Notes under the pieces: model-generated | What the model was told of the DNA's origin: nothing | The model's database searches: none | Seen by the model: only the letters and a program-made list of their open reading frames with translations | From: Calamus simplicifolius | Lineage: Eukaryota; Streptophyta; Magnoliopsida; Arecales; Arecaceae | Direction of reading: 5' to 3' | Length of the DNA: 64,000 bases | Assembly (NCBI GenBank): GCA_900491605.1 | Contig: UESW01001880.1 | Span: 221,315 to 285,314 of the forward strand | Part shown: positions 56,584-64,000 of the stretch, one piece after another | Layout: the number at the start of each line of letters is the position of its first letter | Numbering within the stretch: position 1 is the first letter of the stretch | Translations under genes and position numbers: made by a program

Positions 56584-58055
56584 TTACTGGTGATATTGCC
56601 GGAGATTATCTACATTCCAAGTACGAGGAATCGGCCGTCCATTTAAATCTTCAAGTCGGTATGCTCCACGATGGAGGACCTCCGGACCCAGTAAGGCCCT
56701 TCCCAATTCGGGGCCAATTTGCCCCCTTCCGCTGGTTTGGATATTTCAGCTCTTCTAAGGACCAAGTCTCCCCGGCGGAAGCTTTTCGGGTGGACGTGAG
56801 TATCATAATATCTCGCCATCCATTGACGGTAGGCTGCCATCTTGACCTGAGCTCGGTCCCTCACTTCATCAATGAGGTCGAGGCTGGCTCTTTAGTTGAG
56901 GAGGTTGTCTGCTTCATTATATGATTCCACTCGAGTACTCGGGAGGCCGATCTCGACTGGAATGATAGCTTCAAAACCGAAGACTAGGTTGAAAGGCGTC
57001 TCTCCTGTTGATGCCCGGGGAGTCATATGATATGCCCAGAGTATGCTCGGGAGCTCTTCGACCCATCTGCCTTTAGATGCATCCAGCTTGGTCCTCAGCC
57101 CTCGCAGTATCATACAATTCATGACCTCAGCCTCTCCATTAGACTGTGGATGGCCTACAGAGGTGAGCCGATGAGTGATACCAAGATCGGCATAGAAAGT
57201 CTTAAAGGCAGCATTGTTGAATTGTCGGCTGTTGTCAGTGACAAGAGTATGAGGTATGCCGAATCGACAAACGATGAACTTTCAGAAAAAGGCCTTGACC
57301 TTGCCCTCTGTAATCTTAGCGAGCGCCTCGACCTCGGCCCACTTAGTAAAATAATCAATAGCAACAAGCAGAAATTTCTGCTGTCCTGATACCGAAGGAA
57401 AAGGGCCGAGGATGTCCATGCCCCATTGGGCGAAAGGCCATGGGGCCGAGAGAGGACTCAGCTGGAAAGCCAGCAGCCGCTGGATACAAGCATACCGCTG
57501 GCATTGGTCGCATCTCCTCAGCAGTTCAGTTGTGTCCCTCTGCATGGAGAGCCAGTAATATCCCTGTCGGAGAGCTTTACGTGCCAGCGATCTGCTTCCT
57601 AAGTGATTCCCACATATGCCTTCATGAATTTCTCTAAGAATGTAATTCGCATCCGCTGGGCCGACACACTTGAGAAGAGGCTGGGAAAAAGATTTCTTAT
57701 ATAGCAGGCCGTCCAGCAATACTAACTTAGAGGCCCTCCGCTTAAGCAGCCTAGCTTCCTCGCGGTCAGCTGGGAGGGCACCATCCTTTAAATAGCGGAT
57801 GTAGGCGTCCATCCAGGTTCCTTCCTGCATAACTGGTAGAGCTTCCTCTACGGCTTCAATGCTAGGCATCTCCAGGTATTCAACATTAGTCTTACTCAGG
57901 GCATTATCCATTGAGGTGGCGAGTCGGGCCAGCATATCAGCCATAGCATTCTCTCCTCTAGGGATATAACTGATGGTGAAGCGGTCTAGCAAGGGGATCA
58001 ATAGATTGACCTTGCTTAAGTACCAAGACATGATAGGATCTCGAGCCTCATACAC
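56584..58055 (-). pseudogene. Element 2 integrase
   Basis: From 58055: ARDPIMSWYLSKVNLLIPLL and FTISYIPRGENAMADMLARL (end of RNase H and tether), then HEGICGNHLGSRSLARKALR and RCDQCQRYACIQ (HHCC), WPFAQWGMDILGPFPS (Asp). After a TGA at 57282 comes GIPHTLVTDNSRQFNNAAF (Asp), GHPQSNGEAEVMNCMILRGL (Glu), KLDASKGRWVEELPSILWAY and FNLVFGFEAIIPVEIGLPST. A stop at 56892, KMAAYRQWMARYYDTHVHPK, a frameshift near 56680 and the end NVDNLRQYHQ before TAA at 56584 follow. Fewer lesions than in element 1 but still broken. Confidence 0.85.
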
Positions 58056-58079
58056 CCCAGCTACCTGGGCAGAGACAAG

Positions 58080-58391
58080 CTACGAGTCGGTGAAAGCTCG
58101 GAGGCACTTGATTCTCAGCCCGTGTGCCAGTTTGAGTCCGGCTAGCAAGGCTTCATACTCAGCCTGATTGTTGGTAGCTTTAAAGAGGAAATAGAGGGCG
58201 TACTCCAATACCATGCCCTTCGAGCCGGCAAGAATAAGACCAGCCCCACTCCCCTGGGAGTTAGAGGGTCTGTCGACATGAAGGATCCAAGCTTCGTCAT
58301 TCTCACTGTCGATGTCTGAAGGACTTTGAGAGGGATTTTCTTGATGCTTTTCAAACCAAGTACATTCCACTAGAAAATCGGCTAAGACTTG
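58080..58391 (-). pseudogene. Element 2 archaeal-type RNase H, cut by the copia LTR
   Basis: Reads QVLADFLVECTWFEKHQENP, WILHVDRPSNSQGSGAGLIL and FKATNNQAEYEALLAGLKLA, LRAFTDS, then a stop at about 58079 in the next phrase. The first residues are encoded right up to the copia LTR border at 58391/58392. Confidence 0.85.
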
Positions 58392-58766
58392 TGTTGAGAA
58401 ATTATTAAATCATAATTACCCCAACTTTATTGATTTTGATGATTTCCAAAAGCCATGAGTATTTTAAAGAAGACAATGAGTTTATCTATCAAAAATCTTG
58501 AGCTTATTCAAAAGGAAACCAATGGACTCTAAATGGTTTAATTCACTGATTTTGAATCAATTTGAAGAGAAGTTTTCTAACTCTATTTTGAGATCTCGAA
58601 AAGAAATTCTTACATAATATATTTTAATCTATGATTTCTTGAAACATGTCTTGAATTCATGCTTAATGACATATCTATTGTGTTCAAGTCAAAATATCAT
58701 TTAAAATTATTTTAATATAATTGGGACGAACTTTAAAGTCAATCAGAACATTTTTTGATTTTTGTA

Positions 58767-59100
58767 TCGCTCCCGAGCCGACTCAAGGGTTCCCGAGTCG
58801 ACTCCCCAATTGTCTGAGTTTCATGTTGTCCTGAGTCGACACTTGAGTTTTCAAGAGTCGACCCCTGAAACCTTCGCGAGCCGACTCAAGACTGTGCGAG
58901 CCGACTCGACTCAGACACCAGAAAGTCTCATTTTTGAGCACTTCTCGAGTCGACTCCCCATGTTTCTCGAGTCGACTCCCGACTTTCAGGAGCCGACACT
59001 TATGATTTCGCGAGTCGACTCTTCAATACTTAAAATGTTTCTATTTCTGGAATGGACTGTGAGCCGACTCCCACAAAGCTCGAGCCGACTCCACGATTTC
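58767..59100. repeat. Cluster of GAGTCGACTC-type palindromes in the copia LTR
   Basis: About eleven copies of GAG(T/C)CGAC(T/A)C over 330 bp at irregular spacing, for example GAGTCGACTCCCC and GAGCCGACTCAAG. It lies just upstream of the TATA box, where binding sites for transcription factors would be expected. Confidence 0.8.
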
Positions 59101-59199
59101 TGGGCGCGATTTTTAACGATGACACATCAGCCCCAACGGTAAGATTTTTGAATAACGGCTATTTTTCCTTGTCTCTAACGGATATATTTTTGCAGATTC

Positions 59200-59208
59200 T
59201 ATAAATAG
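59200..59208 (+). promoter_or_regulatory. TATA box of the copia LTR
   Basis: TATAAATAG in a GATTCTATAAATAGAGGAG context, about 930 bp before the primer-binding site. Transcription of the element would start about 30 bp downstream. Confidence 0.65.
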
Positions 59209-60128
59209 AGGAGTTCTTTTCAAATCAAAACAACCCAGAGAAAATCAAAAAGAGAGAAAAGAAAATCATTTGAAAAGAGGGAAAAACAGAGCATATGGAA
59301 AAATCATTTAGCTCAAAGAAGAGTGTTTCAAAAGGAGTGAAATCCAAGTGAAAGTTTCGTCTACTCCTTCTCATCATTCCACAAAAGCCAGAAGAAAATC
59401 CAAGTGCGTTTCAAAGGTCAAATCTGCGGATTTTCAAAAGAGAAAAAGCTTCATCTCAACTCCAAAGTCTTCAACGGTCAAGAATCTAGCTGAGGCGTGA
59501 TTCAACACTTCTAGAGGAGTTGAAGAGAAGAAGGAGAAAGCCCAAGCATCACCATCTGCAAATACAATCAGGCTTTTCTAACCTTTTAATATTTTGTACT
59601 TAATTTGTATATCTGCTCAAGGGGAGCACATTATTGTTCAAACACTATCATTATTATTTGTTTGCTGATTCAATCAGTGGATTGAATTAGTGGAGGTTGG
59701 TATACCTCGTTACAAGCCGGAGTGCTTGTGTTGGGTTAGTTGTGAGCCCTAGAAAAACAACGTGTAGGGTTTTGTGCTGGTAAGCCCGAGTTAAAACCAG
59801 CTGGGTTCGTTGTGCACCCGTGAAAACAACAAGTTTGAGTTGTGAGCTTGGAAAACAACTCGGCTGTAATCTAGAGAGATTATAGTGTGGACCCAAGTGA
59901 ATCTTGGGAGTGGACGTAGGTGCTGGTTGCACCGAACCACTATAAAATTATCTTGTGTTTGCCGTGCTATTTTCTCTATCTCTATCTCTCTTTATAACTG
60001 CTTGTTCATTGCTTATTAGTTAATCTCACTTGCACATCTTGCTAACTAATCAATTAAAGTTAAAAAGTCTTAAATTTTTAAGAACCCAATTCACCCCCCC
60101 CTCTTGGGTTGCCATCTGGGCCAACAAT

Positions 60129-60140
60129 TGGTATCAGAGC
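60129..60140 (+). other. Primer-binding site of the SIRE-like element
   Basis: TGGTATCAGAGC, complementary to initiator tRNA-Met, two bases after the LTR end. Confidence 0.92.
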
Positions 60141-60188
60141 AAGTGCTCATTTAGAATTTGATCTCACGATCAAGGGCTAAAGATCCAT

Positions 60189-61932
60189 ATGGCAACACAA
60201 ATTGGTTCAAGTTTTGCTGAAGGTCATTCTACGAATAGACCTCCACTTTTTAATGGCTCAAACTATTCTTATTGGAAAGCTAGAATGAGGATATTCATTC
60301 AAGCTTCTGATTATGAGCTTTGGGGTGTTATATTAATGGACCTAGTACACCCACACACCTTATTGATGGCACTATTGTTCCTAAACCCGAAAGGGATTGG
60401 AATGATAATGATAGGAGAATGGCACAACTAAATGCTAAAGCCATTAATATTTATATTGTTCCTTAGATTCAAATGAATTCAACCGAATCTCAACTTGTAA
60501 TTCCGCAAAAGAAATTTGGGATAGGTTGGAAATTACTCATGAAGGAACAAACCAAGTAAAGGAATCAAAATAAATATTTTGGTTCATAAATATGAATTGT
60601 TTACATGGAACAAACTGAAACCATCACATGCATGTTCACTAGATTTACTGATATTGTGAATGGTTTGAAAAGTCTTGGTAGAATTTATACTAATGCTGAT
60701 CTTGTGCGTAAAATTCTTAGGTCACTACCAAGATCGTGGGAAGCAAAAGTCACTGCCATCCAAGAAGCAAAGGACCTCAATGCACTACCTTTAGAGGAGC
60801 TTCTAGGATCCTTAATGACCCACGAGTTAACAATGAAGCAGCATGTTGAGGAGGAAACAAAAAGAAGAAAAACTTTGCCCTCAAGACTGCAGAAATGGAA
60901 GAGAGCAGCAGTGAAAGTGATGAAGATGATGAGGAAACTGCTCTCTTGGCCAAAAAGTTCAGAAGATTTATGAGAAAAAGGCCCTTCCATAAAAAGAAAT
61001 TTGGAGCAAGATTTGAAGGAGAAAAGGATAAGAAAAAGGACAAGGAGAAAGAAAAAGAAAAAGAGCCCTTAGTATGTATGAGTGTAAAAAACCAGGGCAC
61101 TTTAAGTATGATTGTCCTTTGCTGAAAAAGGCCTACAAGAAAAAGAAGAAAGCATATATGGCAACATGGTCTGAAGAATCTTCCTCGTCGAAGAAGATGA
61201 GCAAAAGGAAGTTGCCAATATTTGTTTCATGGCCAACGACGACGACAACGACAATGAGGTAAGTTCTGAAAACTCAAATGATGATTTTACATTTGATGAA
61301 ATGTTTGAGGCTTTCAATGAACTTATGATTGATTTTAAATCCTTAAAGAAAAAGTATAAGTTTTTGAAAAATGACAATATTAGTTTAGCTAAAAGTAAAA
61401 ATGAATTAGCTTTAGAAGTTAAGAACTTAACTAATGAAAAAGAAGAGGAAAGAAAGAGATAATCTTAATCAAGAAAAAGATTTATTAAAATCTGAAACTA
61501 AAAACTCAACTAAAGATTTAAAAGATCAAATAGAAACTTTAGCTTTAGATAAAGAACAGCAAGCTAAAGAAATTGACTCTCTTAAGAAAGATGTTAAAAA
61601 ATATAAGGACATTGTTGAGAAATTCACTTAAGTTCAACTAAACTTAACATGATCCTAGATAGTCAAAAAGCTGTTTTTGACAAAGCTGGTTTAGGATATA
61701 ACACATTAAGAAAACAGAAATCTCTAAAGAATATTTTTGTAAAAGCCAACCAAAGTAATATAACTTGTTTTAAATGTAATGAAAAAGGTCACAAATCCTT
61801 TGAATGCAAAACGTTAAACAACAACAAGTTAAATATTAAAGCTAAGAAAATATGGGTTCCGAAAGGAACAATTTTTATTGCTGCTAACCATGAAGGACCC
61901 AAGAAAGCTTGGGTACCTAAGCATAAAGTTTG
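60189..61932 (+). pseudogene. SIRE-like gag
   Basis: ATG at 60189 opens with STNRPPLFNGSNYSYWKARM and IFIQASDYELWGVI. After stops and frameshifts, 60605-60973 reads ETITCMFTRFTDIVNGLKSL, RKILRSLPRSWEAKVTAIQE and LNALPLEELLGSLMTHEL. A first zinc knuckle near 61074 reads YECKKPGHFKYDC, its first Cys disturbed by a frameshift. Coiled-coil segments follow (61229-61631), and a second knuckle CFKCNEKGHKSFEC lies near 61770. It is one long gag in decay. Confidence 0.8.
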
Positions 61933-62330
61933 ATGATATTGCAGGAATGTCTTGTAGCCAAAAGATCAAAGAAAAAGTGGTACCTTGATAGTGGCTGCTC
62001 AAGACATATGACGGGTGACAAAGATGAATTCATCACCCTGAAGAAAAGAAAGGTGGAGTTGTGACGTTTGGCGACAACGGTAAAGGTCAAATTATGGGCC
62101 TTGGTAAAGTTCGCATAACTCCATCTATAGTTATTGATAATGTACTTTATGTTAATGGTTTGAAGCATAATCTAATTAGCATAAGTCAATTATGTGATAA
62201 AAACTTTAATGTTTCATTTAAATCTTCTATATGCACTGTAACTAATTCTATTGATGATAGCATTGTATTTACTGGTTATAGACATGGCAATGTTTACTTA
62301 GTTGACTTAGAAAAACTTATCTTTGAGTGA
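61933..62330 (+). pseudogene. SIRE-like protease
   Basis: Reads KKWYLDSGCSRHMTGDKDEF with the catalytic DSG, then after a frameshift near 62060 VTFGDNGKGQIMGLGKV, VLYVNGLKHNLISISQLCDK and a stop at 62328. Confidence 0.8.
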
Positions 62331-63170
62331 TCATTGCTTAATTGCTGACAATGCTAACATAAATGAAATTAGTTGGTTGTGGCATCGTAGATTAGGTCAT
62401 GCAAGCACACACCTTATTTCAAAACTAATTAAAATGGATTTAGTTAAAGGATTACCTAAATAGATTTTGAAAATAATAAAATATGTGATGCATGTCAATT
62501 TGGAAAACAAACTAGAAGTTCTTTAAATCTAAAAACATTGTTTCAACTTCTAGGGGACTAGAGCTACTTCACATGGACCTTTTCGGACCAACTAGAACCA
62601 CAAGTCTAGGAGGAAAGAAATATGGTCTAGTGATTGTAGATGATTATTCTAGATATACTTGGGTAATGTTTTTAGCTCACAAAGATGAGACTTTCTCGAT
62701 GTTCCTGAAATTTTTCAAGAAAGTCACAAATGAGAAAAACACTACTATAGTATCTCTAAGAAGTGATCATGGAACAGAATTTGAAAATCACTTATTTGAA
62801 AATTTCTGCACTGAAAATGGAATTAATCATAATTTTTCAGCCCCTAGGACTCCACAACAAAATGGTGTAGTTGAAAGAAAAATAGACTCTAGAAGACATG
62901 GCCCGTACCATGCTATGTGAAAGCAACTTACCAAAGTATTTTGGGCGGAAGCAATTAACACAGCATGTTACATCTTAAACAGAGCTTTAATAAGACCAAT
63001 ATTAAAGAAAACACCTTATGAATTATGGAATGAAAGAAAACCAAATATAAAATACTTTCATGCATTTGGATGTAAATGTTTCATTCATAATAATGGTAAA
63101 AACAACTTAGGAAAATTTGATGCTAAATCTGATGAAGGAATTTTTCTAGGTTATTCAACAACTAGTAAGG
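62331..63170 (+). pseudogene. SIRE-like integrase
   Basis: Reads ISWLWHRRLGHASTHLISKL and, in another frame, CDACQFGKQTRSS (HHCC). 62573-62920 then holds LLHMDLFGPTRTTSLGGKKY (Asp), VIVDDYSRYTWVMFLAHKDE, LRSDHGTEFENHLFENFC (Asp) and PRTPQQNGVVERK (Glu). A frameshift near 62885 precedes WAEAINTACYILNRALIRP and YFHAFGCKCFIHNN. The full catalytic triad can be read across the breaks. Confidence 0.85.
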
Positions 63171-64000
63171 CATATAGAATCTTTAACAAGAAAACCTTAG
63201 TAGTTGAAGAATCCATTCATGTAGTTTTTGATGAATCTTTAGCAACTGGATCTGAAAAGATTGATGATGAGGAAGATACAAACATAATTGAAAAAGATCT
63301 TGAAAAACTTAATATTGAAGTATCTTCTGATCATGAACAAGAAGCTAAAGATGATGATTCACATAAGGACGATGATGTCAATATTGATCATAATGATGTA
63401 GATCTTCCAAGAGACTGGAGATATGCTCATAGTCATCCTAAGGAATTGATTATAGGCGATCCATCTCAAGGAATAAGGACTAGATCATACATGAGAAATA
63501 TTAGTAATCATCTTGCATTTGTATCACAAATTGAACCTAAAACTATAGAAGAAGCTGAAAAAGATAATAATTGGATGTTAGCATGCAAGAAGAACTAAAT
63601 CAATTTACAAGAAATAATGTTTGGACCTTAGTTGAAAGACCTAAAAACCATTCAGTAATAGGATCAAAATGGATTTATAGAAATAAACTAGATGAAAATG
63701 GCATTGTAATTAGAAACAAAGCTAGATTGGTTGCTAAAGGATATAATCAAGAGGAAGGTATTGATTTTGATGAAACCTTTGCACCTGTAGCTAGATTAGA
63801 AGCCATTAGGCTATTACTTGCATTTGCATGTCATATGAACATTAACTTATTTCAAATGGATGTAAAAAGCGCATTTTTAAATGGATTTATTAATGAAGAA
63901 GTTTATGTAGAACAACCACCAGGTTTTGAAGATCACGAATTTTCAAATCACGTTTTTAAATTGCACAAAGCTTTATATGGTTTGAAACAAGCACCTAGAG
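63171..64000 (+). pseudogene. SIRE-like linker and reverse transcriptase, cut by window end
   Basis: An open acidic linker (EVSSDHEQEAKDDDSHKDDD) leads to LPRDWRYAHSHPKELIIGDP. After a frameshift near 63585 RT begins with NVWTLVERPK, SKWIYRNKLDENGIVIRNKA, RLVAKGYNQEEGIDFDETFA, QMDVKSAFLNG and KLHKALYGLKQAPR at the last bases of the window. The YVDD motif and RNase H should follow outside. Confidence 0.85.

Larger units (their letters stand above)
51631..58391 (-). mobile_element. Element 2: Tat-type gypsy element, interrupted by a copia element
   Basis: On the minus strand from 58391: archaeal-type RNase H, integrase, a 141-bp tandem repeat, an antisense spliced gene (therefore on the plus strand), polypurine tract and 3' LTR. 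RT, protease, gag and 5' LTR are absent because a copia LTR begins at 58392 exactly within the codons for LADFLVEC. They should lie to the right of the copia element, beyond this window. It is a relative of element 1, in opposite orientation, 1.3 kb away. Confidence 0.88.
58392..60126 (+). repeat. 5' LTR of the SIRE-like copia element
   Basis: Starts TGTTGAGAAATTATTAAATC, ends CATCTGGGCCAACA, followed by the primer-binding site. It contains a TATA box at 59200 and a cluster of GAGTCGACTC motifs. The start coincides with the break in element 2 coding sequence. Confidence 0.85.
58392..64000 (+). mobile_element. SIRE-like Ty1/copia element, 5' part (runs off the window)
   Basis: A 1.7 kb 5' LTR, initiator-Met primer-binding site, then gag, protease, integrase and the first half of RT. 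The gag start and the two zinc-knuckle-like motifs are those of the SIRE/Maximus group of copia elements. Frames are broken in gag, protease and integrase. It is inserted in element 2; the duplicated bases on the left should be ACTTG (58387-58391). Confidence 0.85.

Overview
This window is repeat-rich nuclear DNA of a flowering plant. It contains LTR retrotransposons nested inside one another, CACTA and Tourist-like DNA transposons, one two-exon host gene with a GC-rich coding sequence, and one host-gene fragment. The strong GC bias of the host exons against an AT-rich background, together with the element families, suggests a monocot. A palm is my guess, which the sequence alone does not prove. 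No rRNA, tRNA or CRISPR array was recognised.

Layout. 1-3228 and 14332-17566 are two direct copies of one 3.2 kb block: decayed Ty3/gypsy gag-protease sequence with the same solo LTR inserted at the same point. Between the copies lie a CACTA fragment (3382-4491), the 3' LTR and pol of a minus-strand Del/Tekay-like chromovirus (4492-about 10514), and the gag-protease, primer-binding site and 5' LTR of a different minus-strand gypsy family (about 10515-14242). 18085-24326 is a complete but decayed Ty1/copia element. 27160-31672 is the one apparently intact host gene, a UGT74-like glycosyltransferase. Its 3.1 kb intron holds a 157-bp tandem repeat and two related MITEs. 32470-34024 is a broken fragment of a GPAT5/7-like acyltransferase gene. 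It lies next to a Ulp1-peptidase tail and repeats with a GTAGTC/GACTAC core, so a transposon may have captured it.

35900-51630 is an old minus-strand gypsy element split by a complete 12.3 kb Tat-type gypsy element (element 1, 38013-50323, target-site duplication GACTC). Element 1 is itself split in its integrase by a 1.2 kb solo LTR (43754-44971, duplication CTAAG). 51631-58391 is a second, opposite-orientation Tat-type element (element 2). It is interrupted by a SIRE-like copia element starting at 58392 that runs off the window at 64000 within reverse transcriptase.

The most interesting system is in elements 1 and 2. Each carries, between integrase and 3' LTR and on the strand opposite to gag-pol, a gene that I read as three exons with conserved GT-AG introns at matching positions. 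In element 1 this antisense gene is fully open (733 codons plus stop), while the sense gag-pol of the same element has at least nine disabling changes even though its LTRs are almost identical. The parts next to it also match between the two elements: a homologous tandem repeat (113 bp and 141 bp units) after integrase, and a GGCGGCCCC minisatellite inside the LTR.
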